The translations under genes and the position numbers were made by a program. Shown piece after piece: positions 15,011 to 24,484 of a stretch of 38,493 bases of DNA (its first letter is position 1; the number at the start of each line of letters is the position of its first letter). The DNA is from Myxococcales bacterium UBA1203 (GTDB lineage Bacteria > Myxococcota > Myxococcia > Myxococcales > UBA5297): contig DBXV01000016.1 in NCBI GenBank assembly GCA_002309695.1, forward strand, positions 96,602-135,094, read 5' to 3'. The notes beneath the pieces were generated by a model. That model saw nothing but the letters and a program-made list of their open reading frames with translations, had not been told where the DNA came from and made no database searches.

Positions 15011-16969
15011 ATGAGTCAGGTGAATGTGACCTTGCCGGATGGTTCCCAGAAGGCGGTGGAGGCGGGAACGACCATCGGTGAATTTATTGCCTCGCAGATT
15101 GGCGCGGGACTCCTCAAGGCGGCCATCGTGGCCAAGGTGAACGGCGAGCTCTCCGACCTCTCGCGGACGCTTGACGCCGATGCGTCTCTCGAAGTCGTCA
15201 CCAACAAGTCGAAAGAGGGCCTGGATGTGGCCCGCCACAGCGCTGCTCACGTCATGGCCAGCGTCGTTCAGCGGCTCTTCCCCGGGACGCAGGTCACCAT
15301 CGGGCCCACCATCGAGGACGGCTTCTATTACGACTTCTTCCGTGAGACGCCGTTCACCCCCGACGACCTCGCGAAGATCGAGAAGGAGACGAACGCCGAG
15401 CTCGCCAAGAAGCTCAAGTTCACGCGCAAAGAGGTCTCCGCCGATGAGGCCAAGGCGCTGTTCGCGTCGAAGGGCGAGTCCTTCAAGCTGGAGATCATCG
15501 ACGACATCGTCTCGAAGGGCGCGAAGACGCTGACGCTCTACCAGCACGGCGACTGGGTTGATTTCTGCCGGGGCCCGCACGTGCCGTCCTCGGAAAAGAT
15601 CGGCGTTGTGAAGATCATGAGCGTGGCGGGGGCCTACTGGCGCGGCAAGCCGGGCAACCCCATGCTTCAGCGCATTTACGGAACGGCCTTCTTCAACAAG
15701 AAAGACCTGGAAGAGCACCTGCGGCGTCTGGAAGAGGCGAAGAAGCGCGATCACCGTCGCCTCGGCCCTCAGCTGGGGCTCTTCGCCTTCCACGAGTACG
15801 CCCCCGGCGCGGCCTTCTGGCTTCCCAAGGGCAGCGTCATCGTCCACACCCTCCAGGAGGCCATGCGCTCGATGGTTTTGGCGAATGGCTATCAGGAGGT
15901 TCACACGCCGCTGCTCTTCAACAAGAAGCTCTGGGAGACCAGCGGCCACTGGGGAAAATACAAAGAGAACATGTTCCTGGTGGTGGACAGCGAGAGCGAC
16001 CCCAGCCTGCCTCTGGAAGAGCGCTGCACGCAGTCGCTGAAGCCCATGAACTGCCCATCGCACCACCTCATCTACAAGATGGCCAAGCGCTCCTACCGCG
16101 AGCTGCCCATCCGTTACTTCACGACGGACGTGCTGCACCGCAACGAGGCCTCGGGAACGCTGAGCGGGCTCACCCGCGTGCGCCAGTTCCAGCAGGACGA
16201 TTCCCACATTTATCTCAGCCAGGATCAGGTGGCCGAAGAGGTGGGCGCGATTTTCGAGCTGATGAAGCGCGTTTACGGCTCGGTTGGCCTGCCCTTTGAA
16301 GCCAAGTTCTCCACCCGGCCCGAGATGCGGCTGGGCTCCGACGCACTCTGGGACAAGGCGGAGGGCTCTCTGAAGGAAGCGCTGGAGGCCACCGGCCTCG
16401 ACTGGGAGCTGCACGAGGGCGACGGCGCCTTCTACGGCCCCAAGATCGACTTCGTGGTGACCGATTCCCTGGGCCGCAAGTGGCAGCTCTGCACGATTCA
16501 GCTCGACTACCTCGCGCCGGAGCGCTTCGACCTCACCTACACGGGCCGCGACAACGACAGCTCACACCGCCCCGTGGTCATTCACCGCGCCATCTTCGGC
16601 TCCTTCGAGCGCTTCATCGCCATTTTGCTGGAGCATTTCGGCGGCGCCTTCCCCGCGTGGCTCGCCCCCGTCCAGGCGCGGCTCATCACCGTGGCCGACC
16701 GCCACAACGCCTATGCCATGGACGCCGCTGCCAAGCTGCGCGCCCTGGGCTTCCGCATCGAAGTGGATACCTCCAATGAAAAACTGGGCGCCAAGATCCG
16801 CGACGCGCAGCTGATGAAGATTCCCTTCACCTGCGTCATCGGCGACAACGAGGTCGAACAGGGCGGCATCAGCCCGAGGCGCTACGCCGGCGCGGATTTG
16901 AAGTGCATGCCGCTCTCGCAGTTCATTGATTTGCTGAAAGTCGAGGCAGCACTCCCGTTTGGGGGGTGA
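15011..16969 (+). CDS. thrS: Threonyl-tRNA synthetase
   Basis: ThrRS charges tRNA-Thr with threonine and edits mischarged serine. The 652 aa product is full length: TGS domain (about 1-62), editing domain with the HSAAHVMA zinc/editing motif (near 77-84), and class II catalytic core. The core has the zinc-ligand segments MNCPSHHLIY, VLHRNEASGTLSGLTRVRQF with QQDDSHIYL, and VVIHRAIFGSFERF. The C-terminal anticodon-binding domain (from about residue 550) contains VEVDTSNEKLGAKIRDAQ-like sequence. The ATG at 15011 has a strong ribosome site (ggaggagaattcc); the frame is open upstream through the tRNA terminator but that is not coding. A terminator follows at 17005. It is the last core-type gene before the AT-rich island. 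Confidence 0.97.
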   Translation: MSQVNVTLPDGSQKAVEAGTTIGEFIASQIGAGLLKAAIVAKVNGELSDLSRTLDADASLEVVTNKSKEGLDVARHSAAHVMASVVQRLFPGTQVTIGPTIEDGFYYDFFRETPFTPDDLAKIEKETNAELAKKLKFTRKEVSADEAKALFASKGESFKLEIIDDIVSKGAKTLTLYQHGDWVDFCRGPHVPSSEKIGVVKIMSVAGAYWRGKPGNPMLQRIYGTAFFNKKDLEEHLRRLEEAKKRDHRRLGPQLGLFAFHEYAPGAAFWLPKGSVIVHTLQEAMRSMVLANGYQEVHTPLLFNKKLWETSGHWGKYKENMFLVVDSESDPSLPLEERCTQSLKPMNCPSHHLIYKMAKRSYRELPIRYFTTDVLHRNEASGTLSGLTRVRQFQQDDSHIYLSQDQVAEEVGAIFELMKRVYGSVGLPFEAKFSTRPEMRLGSDALWDKAEGSLKEALEATGLDWELHEGDGAFYGPKIDFVVTDSLGRKWQLCTIQLDYLAPERFDLTYTGRDNDSSHRPVVIHRAIFGSFERFIAILLEHFGGAFPAWLAPVQARLITVADRHNAYAMDAAAKLRALGFRIEVDTSNEKLGAKIRDAQLMKIPFTCVIGDNEVEQGGISPRRYAGADLKCMPLSQFIDLLKVEAALPFGG

Positions 16970-17004
16970 ATGGAACTGAAACAATTTCAATGAATTGAAG
17001 AACT

Positions 17005-17052
17005 AAACCGGGGCAGTGCAGATAAAAAAATATGTGCTGCCCCGGTTTTTTA
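17005..17052 (+). terminator. Intrinsic terminator after thrS
   Basis: AAACCGGGGCAG pairs with CTGCCCCGGTTT around an A-rich loop and ends in a T run. It marks the end of the core segment; base composition becomes AT-rich immediately after it. Confidence 0.92.
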
Positions 17053-17406
17053 TTATTTGTGGTTAAAGTTGAATAAAATGTGATTGTGTTGCGAAATGAC
17101 CAATAGACGTCGTGGCAGCCGAAACTATTCTGTCGAAAAAAGCATTTGAGAATTTTCTATTTGCGTTCGATATGTGGATTGTAAGGAGGTAGCAGTATTT
17201 CTTGCTGTCAAAGGACATAAAAATTTCAATGATTCAGGCATAGCATAGAGGCAAACGATGCAGAAAATCTCTCTTTCGAAGATAGGAGAGGATGGAAATG
17301 TGAAGAGAAAGCTGCTTTTCTTAAAAGGAGTGAACGGCTAAGCTGTAAACTTCGGCAAATGATGAGCGGAATTTCTGCTGGCTTAAAAATTTAAGGTAAT
17401 GAAAAA
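17053..17406. other. AT-rich leader region at the left edge of the island
   Basis: No convincing gene is present. The longest plausible coding scrap on the plus strand ends at the TAG near 17241 (tail reads VFLAVKGHKNFNDSGIA) but has no good start and may be chance or a remnant. The promoter of the following six-gene operon must lie here, but I see no -10/-35 pair I would defend. The aaggt near 17394 is the likely ribosome site for the helicase gene. No att-like direct repeat was found. Confidence 0.45.
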
Positions 17407-20400
17407 GTGATGAATTCATCTGTCTTTGATAATGTTACCTCGATTGCTCTGGACGATATGAAAAAGAATATCAAAAAGGGCAGCAAAGTCTCTGTCGCGG
17501 CGGCCTGTTTTTCCATGTACGCCTATGATGCTCTGAAAAAACAGCTCAATTCGATAGATGAGTTCCGATTTATTTTTACATCGCCGGCTTTTATTGAGGA
17601 ACAAGAAGAACGGCAGCGACGCGAATTTTTTATTCCACGATTAAATCGGGAGAAAAGTTTATATGGGACGGAGTTTGAAATTAAGCTCCGCAATGAAATG
17701 ACGCAAAAAGCTGTCGCCCGGGAATGCGCCGAATGGATTCGCAGGAAAGCTCGATTCAAATCCAATATAACCGGAGAAAATATAAACGGTTTTATGACCG
17801 TCAGTTCTCCTGAAAAAAAATTGGTTTACCTGCCCCTCAATGGTTTTACAACGGTAGATCTTGGCTGTGAGAGAGGCAATAACATTTGTAATCTGATCAC
17901 TCGTCTGGAAGCGCCGATGGCGACTTCCTATATGCAGACTTTCGACAGAATCTGGAATGACCGAACAAAACTTCAGGACGTTACTGATGTCATTATCGAC
18001 AACATGACATCAGCTTATAGAGAGAATTCGCCGGAATTCATCTATTTTATGATGCTCTACCATGTGTTCAGCGAATTTCTGAATGATATTTCTGAAGATG
18101 TTCTTCCCAACGAGGCCACGGGATTCAAGCAGAGCGAGATCTGGAAAAAGCTCTATGATTTCCAGCGTGATGCTGTGCTGGCAATAATCAATAAGCTCGA
18201 AAAGTACAACGGCTGTATTCTTGCGGACAGCGTAGGCCTCGGCAAGACTTTCACTGCACTGGCAGTTATAAAGTATTATGAAAATCGCAATAAGACCGTA
18301 CTTGTATTATGCCCGAAAAAACTGGCTGAAAACTGGAATACCTACAAGGATAATTATGTTAATAACCCTATCGCCTCCGACCGTCTGAATTACGATGTAC
18401 TGTTCCATACAGATTTGTCCCGTGACGGCGGTTACTCCAACGGATTGGATTTAGAGCGGCTGAACTGGAGCAACTACGATCTGGTTGTTATTGATGAGTC
18501 TCATAACTTCCGGAACGGCGCGGGAACACATGCCAATACTCATGAGAATCGATATATGAAACTCATGGATAAGGTGATTCGTGCGGGCGTCAAAACGAAG
18601 GTTCTGATGCTCTCCGCTACGCCGGTTAATAATAAATTTACCGATCTAAAAAATCAGCTGGCTCTGGCTTATGAAGGCAATTCAGAATATATCAATGACA
18701 AACTGAGTACAAAGAAGACGATAGACGAAATTTTTAGACAGGCGCAGACAGCGTTCAATGCCTGGAGCAAGTTGGAACCGGAAGCCAGAACCACTGACGC
18801 ACTGCTGCGCACCCTCGATTTCGATTTCTTTGAATTGCTTGACAGCGTGACGATTGCCCGCTCCCGGCGGCATATTGAGAAATACTACGATACGACAGAG
18901 ATTGGAAAGTTTCCTCAGAGGCAGAAGCCTGTCTCTCTGAGACCGTCTATGACGGATCTGTCGGGAATTAACTATAACCAGATTTACAATCTTCTGGAGA
19001 AACTCTCTCTGTGCATTTATACCCCGTCTAATTATATCTTTCCCAGCATGCTGTCTAAGTATGAAAATTTGACTCACAACAAGGGAAACAACCTGACGCA
19101 GAGCGGGCGCGAGCGAGGTATCCGCCGCCTGATGAGCATCAATCTCCTGAAGCGTCTGGAGAGTTCGGTTTGTTCTTTTCGTCTGACCTTAGAGCGCATT
19201 TTCGAACTGATTCGTCACACCATCGAAGCAATTGACCGCTTTGAGAAATGTGGAAGCGGAGGCCTCGATGCGTATGAGGCATCTTATGAAGGCGCTGAAG
19301 ATGATTTTGATATGGAAGACAGCAATACCGAATTCTTTACTGTCGGCAAAAAAGTCAAAATCGATCTGGCTGATATGGATTATAAAACGTGGCGTTCAGA
19401 ACTTCAGAAGGACGCAGACACGTTGGAACAGCTGGAAGGCATGATTTCCGGTATTACACCAGATCACGATTTGAAATTACAGGCCCTTATCAGCCAGCTG
19501 GACGAAAAGATGCACAGTCCGCTCAATGAGGACAACAAAAAAATCCTCATTTTCTCCGCGTTCAAGGATACCGCTGAATATCTGTATGATCAGGTCAGTA
19601 ATTATATAAAGAAGAAGTACGGTCTGAATACCGCCATGATTACAGGCGCTGCAGATGGTCTCAAGACGACAGTGAAGGGCTTGAAACCGACATTGAACAA
19701 CGTGCTGACCTGCTTTTCGCCGATATCCAAAAATCGCGATATACTGATGCCCGGCAGCAAAACAGATATAGATATTCTGATTGCCACAGACTGTGTATCA
19801 GAGGGCCAGAATCTGCAGGACTGCGATTATCTGATCAATTATGATATTCACTGGAATCCTGTCCGTATCATTCAGCGCTTCGGCCGGATCGACCGCATCG
19901 GAAGTCAGAATAGATATATCCAACTGGTGAATTTCTGGCCGGATATGACTTTGGACGATTATATCAATCTGAAGGCGCGCGTTGAATCCAGAATGAAAGC
20001 GTCCGTGATGACCTCAACCGGCGACGATAACCCGATCGATGATGAGGAAAAGGGCGATCTGGAATACAGAAAACAGCAGCTTCAGCGGATGCAGGAAGAG
20101 GTTGTGGATATCGAGGACATGTCCTCTGGAATTTCCATTATGGATCTCGGTCTGAATGAATTCAGACTGGATCTTTTGGACTATATCAAGACACATGATG
20201 GTCTGGACAGGAAGCCGAAGGGGCTGCACGCAGTAGTACCGTCGAATTCAGAGAATCCGGAGGGCGTGATTTTCATCCTCCGAAATGTCAATAACGATAT
20301 TAACATTGATAAAAAGAATCGAATTCATCCTTTTTACATGATTTATATCGGCAATGACGGACAAATTGTCTGCAACTATCTGAATCCGAAAAAACTTCTG

Positions 20401-20670
20401 GATACTATACGGCTGCTCTGCCGCAGCAAGAAGGAACCGATTTTGGCTTTATGCCGAAAATTCAACGAGGAAACCGATGACGGCCGCGACATGAAGAAGA
20501 TCTCTGCATTGCTGAATGACGCCATCAAGTCGGTCATTGATGTTAAGGAAGAGAGCGATATTGACAGCCTGTTCGGTTCGGGCGGTACAAGCGCACTGCT
20601 CTCGAATATTTCGGGCTTGCAGGACTTTGAGCTGATCTGTTTCCTTGTGGTGAAAGGCGGTGATGTATAA
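17407..20670 (+). CDS. SNF2-type superfamily 2 helicase with degenerate PLD-like N-terminus
   Basis: This 1087 aa protein is an SF2 helicase/translocase of the SNF2 type. Motif I is DSVGLGKT (274-281), motif II DESH (363-366), motif III LSATPVNN, and motifs V-VI ATDCVSEGQNLQDCD and QRFGRIDRIG (about 822-832). The N-terminal ~165 residues (KKGSKVSVAAACFSMYAYDAL; LPLNGFTTVDLG) resemble the PLD-like domain often fused to such helicases, but no HxK(x)4D motif is visible, so it is probably not a nuclease. The region between the two helicase lobes carries a long insertion. It likely translocates along DNA and heads a six-gene restriction operon. The start is GTG 17407 or ATG 17410. The stop TAA overlaps the next ATG by one base. 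Confidence 0.9.
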   Translation: MMNSSVFDNVTSIALDDMKKNIKKGSKVSVAAACFSMYAYDALKKQLNSIDEFRFIFTSPAFIEEQEERQRREFFIPRLNREKSLYGTEFEIKLRNEMTQKAVARECAEWIRRKARFKSNITGENINGFMTVSSPEKKLVYLPLNGFTTVDLGCERGNNICNLITRLEAPMATSYMQTFDRIWNDRTKLQDVTDVIIDNMTSAYRENSPEFIYFMMLYHVFSEFLNDISEDVLPNEATGFKQSEIWKKLYDFQRDAVLAIINKLEKYNGCILADSVGLGKTFTALAVIKYYENRNKTVLVLCPKKLAENWNTYKDNYVNNPIASDRLNYDVLFHTDLSRDGGYSNGLDLERLNWSNYDLVVIDESHNFRNGAGTHANTHENRYMKLMDKVIRAGVKTKVLMLSATPVNNKFTDLKNQLALAYEGNSEYINDKLSTKKTIDEIFRQAQTAFNAWSKLEPEARTTDALLRTLDFDFFELLDSVTIARSRRHIEKYYDTTEIGKFPQRQKPVSLRPSMTDLSGINYNQIYNLLEKLSLCIYTPSNYIFPSMLSKYENLTHNKGNNLTQSGRERGIRRLMSINLLKRLESSVCSFRLTLERIFELIRHTIEAIDRFEKCGSGGLDAYEASYEGAEDDFDMEDSNTEFFTVGKKVKIDLADMDYKTWRSELQKDADTLEQLEGMISGITPDHDLKLQALISQLDEKMHSPLNEDNKKILIFSAFKDTAEYLYDQVSNYIKKKYGLNTAMITGAADGLKTTVKGLKPTLNNVLTCFSPISKNRDILMPGSKTDIDILIATDCVSEGQNLQDCDYLINYDIHWNPVRIIQRFGRIDRIGSQNRYIQLVNFWPDMTLDDYINLKARVESRMKASVMTSTGDDNPIDDEEKGDLEYRKQQLQRMQEEVVDIEDMSSGISIMDLGLNEFRLDLLDYIKTHDGLDRKPKGLHAVVPSNSENPEGVIFILRNVNNDINIDKKNRIHPFYMIYIGNDGQIVCNYLNPKKLLDTIRLLCRSKKEPILALCRKFNEETDDGRDMKKISALLNDAIKSVIDVKEESDIDSLFGSGGTSALLSNISGLQDFELICFLVVKGGDV

Positions 20671-21320
20671 TGTTCGGATTACCCGATAAAACATATGTTG
20701 GAACACTCGTTCCAAAGAAGAAGTTTTATGAGAATCTCGCCATTGATAAGAAGCTGGAGCGCAGTTTTATAGATCAGATCGTTTCGATACGATGGGGGCA
20801 TAAGCTGTCTGCCGATACGCTGAACGTGGAGAAAGGAAGTACCGTCGAGGAAGTCGAGATATTTCATATTAAGCTGAAAACACGCGAACTTGACCTGAAC
20901 GTGCTTCGGCAGATGGACAGTCAGCTCCACTATCATCTGATATTTATACTGGAATTTGAGGAACAGTATCAGCTTTGGACGTGCTACAAGGAAGAAAGCG
21001 CAAAGGACGCTTTCAAGGTCGAAAATTATTATCACACCGACTGGATGACGGAGGACACATTCTCCCTGCGGATAGACGGTTTGAATATGGATACGGTCTA
21101 TGAGAACCTCGTCCGTCAAATCGCAGGAGAGGCACTCCCCAAAAAGAAGGATGACGAATCGCTCAGGGAATCTGTGGAACGCAGTATCCGAGCGGAAGAG
21201 TTGAGAAAGCAGATCGCTGCTATGGAGCACAAGGTTCGGCGAGAAAAACAGTTTAATAAGCAGACGGGCCTGAATACCGAACTGAAAAAGCTGAGACAGA
21301 AATTGGAGGAAATAGTATGA
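20670..21320 (+). CDS. DUF4391-family protein
   Basis: The 216 aa product matches the DUF4391 pattern: an N-terminal FGLPDKTYVGTLVPKKKFYEN region, the strand VEEVEIFHIKLKTRELDLNVLRQMD, and LIFILEFEEQYQLWTCYKE. A C-terminal coiled coil starts near residue 165 (ESVERSIRAEELRKQIAAM). The biochemical role of the family is unknown to me; from memory it is repeatedly found next to SNF2-like helicases and type III methyltransferases, so it may be a partner of the helicase. Start and stop overlap both neighbours (TAATG and ATGA junctions), so it is part of the same translational unit. Confidence 0.85.
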   Translation: MFGLPDKTYVGTLVPKKKFYENLAIDKKLERSFIDQIVSIRWGHKLSADTLNVEKGSTVEEVEIFHIKLKTRELDLNVLRQMDSQLHYHLIFILEFEEQYQLWTCYKEESAKDAFKVENYYHTDWMTEDTFSLRIDGLNMDTVYENLVRQIAGEALPKKKDDESLRESVERSIRAEELRKQIAAMEHKVRREKQFNKQTGLNTELKKLRQKLEEIV

Positions 21321-22492
21321 TTCAAGAATATCTACTTCGGAAATCAGCCGAAAAAGATGCGATAAAGGCATATAACCCCAAAGACATATACAAGCAGATA
21401 TTTTCTGCTGATACCGGAAAATGCTGGTATGTACAGTTTTCTACTGAGGGTGAAAATGATGAAACAGCTAAACAACTGTCTGAGGTTGACGAATACGTTC
21501 GTAAAACATTCCAAGTGACAATTTTAGAAAATGGATGTTCCATCTACTTCGACAAACGATTATTTCCTTTAGTTAGCGGATTTGAAAATAAACTAAGAAA
21601 GCTACTTTATCTTACAAGCGCTATTAACCACGATGAAAAGTCACCAGGAAATATAACTAACCTAGAATCACAGGATTTTGGACAGATTTTCTCCCTGCTG
21701 TTCATTGACACGAGTTTTATGGGAAAGGCTAAGGATGAGATAAAGAATCTAAATCGCGATGTTTTCACAAAAGCAAATGTGATTGCTACTATTGAGTCAC
21801 TTGATGAGAATACGTTATGGGATAAGCTTTTGGGAAAAGATTCTGTTCCTACACTTCGACGACGTTTTACCGATGTTCGAAAATATCGAAATGCCATAAT
21901 GCATTTCCACCACATTAACTGGAAAATTTTTAAGGAAATACAATCATTGTATGAAACAATCAATACTGAATTAGATGAAGCTCTCCAGAATATAGAGATT
22001 GTGGAGAGCAAGGCACCAAGTAATCCTACGTTCAACCAAACATTGGAGGGAGCATTACGCGCGCAAGAGCGGTTTTCGGCAATGGCAGATGCGTTGAAAC
22101 CAAGTTTAGAAGAAATATGTCAATTATCTAAAATATATACTCAAAATCCAGCATTACGTGAGATGATGGAAAATGTGAAGAAATTTTCTTCTGCATGCAC
22201 TGTATCATCTGGGATGCAGAGGTCTCTCGAACAGTTTTCTCTACTGTCGAACGCTTACCAGCTGAGTCCCGTAGTGCTTTCATTACAAGAACAATTAAAA
22301 AATATAACGAAGCAGACGGGCGATATTTCAGCTGCACTCCAAGGATTTCATGAAATAGCGCAGAGGACAAAGGTGCCAAAAATTGAAATTCCATCTAAAC
22401 TATATAAAGAAATGGGGCTAGATGAAGGAGAAGATAAAACCGATCCTACCGATCCTTCGGGAAATGATAGTGAAAATGGAGGAAAGAACTAA
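21317..22492 (+). CDS. HEPN-motif protein (possible RNase effector)
   Basis: This 391 aa protein was not recognised as a whole. Residues about 85-215 look like a HEPN four-helix domain: FENKLRKLLYLTS in the first helix and the catalytic-type Rx4H motif RNAIMH (R191-H196) in VRKYRNAIMHFHHI. HEPN domains with this motif are usually metal-independent RNases of toxin, abortive-infection or CRISPR effectors. The C-terminal half (about 220-360) is helical and probably a coiled-coil or sensor region. The gene is more AT-rich than the genes on either side, so it may be a later insertion. It starts inside the stop of the DUF4391 gene (ATGA) behind a strong ggagg site and its stop overlaps mod (TAATG). 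Confidence 0.75.
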   Translation: MIQEYLLRKSAEKDAIKAYNPKDIYKQIFSADTGKCWYVQFSTEGENDETAKQLSEVDEYVRKTFQVTILENGCSIYFDKRLFPLVSGFENKLRKLLYLTSAINHDEKSPGNITNLESQDFGQIFSLLFIDTSFMGKAKDEIKNLNRDVFTKANVIATIESLDENTLWDKLLGKDSVPTLRRRFTDVRKYRNAIMHFHHINWKIFKEIQSLYETINTELDEALQNIEIVESKAPSNPTFNQTLEGALRAQERFSAMADALKPSLEEICQLSKIYTQNPALREMMENVKKFSSACTVSSGMQRSLEQFSLLSNAYQLSPVVLSLQEQLKNITKQTGDISAALQGFHEIAQRTKVPKIEIPSKLYKEMGLDEGEDKTDPTDPSGNDSENGGKN

Positions 22493-24474
22493 TGGACAAA
22501 ATGCGCATGGAAACGCCCAACCTGACGGCGGCAAATATAGAAAAAATCGGGGAACTTTTTCCCAATTGCATTACTGAGACGGTGGACGAACACGGCAATC
22601 TGAAGAAAGCCGTCAACTTTGATCTGCTTCGGCAAATTTTATCCGACACTGTAGTTGGGGGAGGGTGTGAATCTTACGAGTTTACGTGGGTCGGCAAAAA
22701 GGCGTCGATTGCTGAGGCGAACCGTCCGATCCGCAAGACACTGCGCCTCTGCCCCGAAGACAGCGTGAATTGGGATACCACAAAAAATTTATATATCGAG
22801 GGGGATAATCTGGACGTGCTGAAACTGCTGCAGGAAAGCTATCTCGGCAAGGTGAAGATGATCTATATCGACCCGCCCTACAACACGGGAAATGACTTTA
22901 TCTATCGTGATGATTTTGCCGTGTCAGCGGACGATTACGCAGAGGAAAGCGGACAGCTTGACGAGGACGGCAACCGCCTTTTCAAGAACACCGATTCAAA
23001 CGGCAGATTTCATTCGGATTGGTGTAGTATGATCTATTCTCGGCTGATGCTTGCGAGAAATTTGCTGAGTGATGACGGGGTTATCTTTATAAGTATTGAT
23101 GATAATGAACAGAAAAATCTGAAAAATATTTGCGATGAGGTGTTTGGTGAATCCAACTTTGTTGCAGAATTAATATGGGAACAAGGCAGGAAGTCTATGG
23201 CTGCCCAAGTAGCAATCAATCATGAATACTGCTACATTTATTGTAAGGATAAGGCCAACAATATTTTTGTTGATTCTGCCATAAAGAATACAAATTGGAA
23301 GGAAAAGAAACAGGGATTAGAAGAAATATATGCAGAATATGATAGGCTCAAAAGTAAATATGGCAATGACTATTTGTCAATAGAAAAAGGCATTCGTTCG
23401 TTTTACAAGAATCTTCCAGATGATAATCCTTCTAAAAGACAATCCCAATACAAATGTGTTGATGAAAAAGGCCTTTATTTTCCAGGTGATATAGCACAAG
23501 GTACAGGAAATGGAGGACGTTTTGATATATTACATCCAATCACGAAGAGACCTTGCAAATTACCAAAAGGAGGTTGGCGTTTTGGTGAGGACAAACTTCC
23601 TTCATTATTAAAAGAGAATCGTATTCATTTTGGAGAAGATGAAACAAAAGTTCCTTGTCTAAAACGTTACTTGCGCGAGACAGAGTATGAAGTTGTTTCT
23701 AGTGTGTTTTACAAAGATGGTAGAGGTGCATCAAAAAGACTTGAGCAATTATTTGGTGGAAAAGTTTTTGATTTTCCCAAAGATGAAGACATAATGAAAA
23801 AATTTGTATCTCTCGTCACATCGTATAAAGATTCAGATTCTCTTGTCCTTGATTTCTTCTCAGGTTCTGCTTCTACTGCCCACGCTGTTATGCAGTTGAA
23901 CGCAGAGGACGGCGGACACCGCAAGTTTATTATGGTTCAGCTACCCGAAGAAACAGCCGAAGATAGTGAAGCATACAATGCAGGCTACAAGAATATCTGC
24001 GAGATAGGTAAGGAGCGTATCCGCAGGGCAGGTGCAAAGATAAAATCCGAAACAGGTGCAGATATTGACTACGGTTTCCGTGTCTTCAAACTTGCTTCCA
24101 GCAATATGAATGACGTCTATTACTCCGCCGGAGAATACTCTCAGGATTTGCTGAGCGCGATGGAATCCAACATCAAAGCCGACCGCACCGACCTCGACCT
24201 GCTGTTCGGCTGTCTTTTGGAGTGGGGATTGCCGCTTTCCATGCCTTACAAGTCCGAGAAGATTAACGGCTGCACCGTCCATAATTATAATGACGGCGAC
24301 CTTATCGCCTGCTTTGACAAGGCTATCCCCGAAAGCGTCATAAAGACTATTGCTAAACGTCAGCCGCTGAGAGTTGTTTTCCGTGATGACAGCTTTGCAG
24401 ACAGCCCGTCGAAGATCAATGTCGGGGAAATCTTCAAGATGCTGGCGCCGGATACGAGGGTGAAGGTGATATAA
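22492..24474 (+). CDS. Type III restriction-modification DNA methyltransferase (Mod)
   Basis: The 660 aa Mod subunit recognises a short asymmetric site and methylates adenine with SAM. The beta-class motif order is clear: catalytic motif IV DPPYNTGNDF at 127-136 comes before the SAM-binding motif I DFFSGSASTAHAV at 454-466. The target-recognition domain lies between, about residues 200-430. DNA for this middle part (about 23,040-23,880) is visibly more AT-rich than the ends, which fits exchange of the specificity domain by recombination. It is intact, with a gagg ribosome site and TAATG overlap with the HEPN gene. Its partner is the Res subunit two genes downstream. Confidence 0.95.
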   Translation: MDKMRMETPNLTAANIEKIGELFPNCITETVDEHGNLKKAVNFDLLRQILSDTVVGGGCESYEFTWVGKKASIAEANRPIRKTLRLCPEDSVNWDTTKNLYIEGDNLDVLKLLQESYLGKVKMIYIDPPYNTGNDFIYRDDFAVSADDYAEESGQLDEDGNRLFKNTDSNGRFHSDWCSMIYSRLMLARNLLSDDGVIFISIDDNEQKNLKNICDEVFGESNFVAELIWEQGRKSMAAQVAINHEYCYIYCKDKANNIFVDSAIKNTNWKEKKQGLEEIYAEYDRLKSKYGNDYLSIEKGIRSFYKNLPDDNPSKRQSQYKCVDEKGLYFPGDIAQGTGNGGRFDILHPITKRPCKLPKGGWRFGEDKLPSLLKENRIHFGEDETKVPCLKRYLRETEYEVVSSVFYKDGRGASKRLEQLFGGKVFDFPKDEDIMKKFVSLVTSYKDSDSLVLDFFSGSASTAHAVMQLNAEDGGHRKFIMVQLPEETAEDSEAYNAGYKNICEIGKERIRRAGAKIKSETGADIDYGFRVFKLASSNMNDVYYSAGEYSQDLLSAMESNIKADRTDLDLLFGCLLEWGLPLSMPYKSEKINGCTVHNYNDGDLIACFDKAIPESVIKTIAKRQPLRVVFRDDSFADSPSKINVGEIFKMLAPDTRVKVI

Positions 24475-24484
24475 GGAGAATTAT

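Noticed and set aside
14858..16414. Minus-strand open frame of about 518 codons opposite thrS
   Set aside because: A shadow of the highly biased thrS codon use; no domain seen.
17140..17165. ttgagaattttct near the left edge resembling ttgagaaattttgag at about 37530 as an att repeat
   Set aside because: Only a short AT-rich match with gaps; expected by chance in such sequence.
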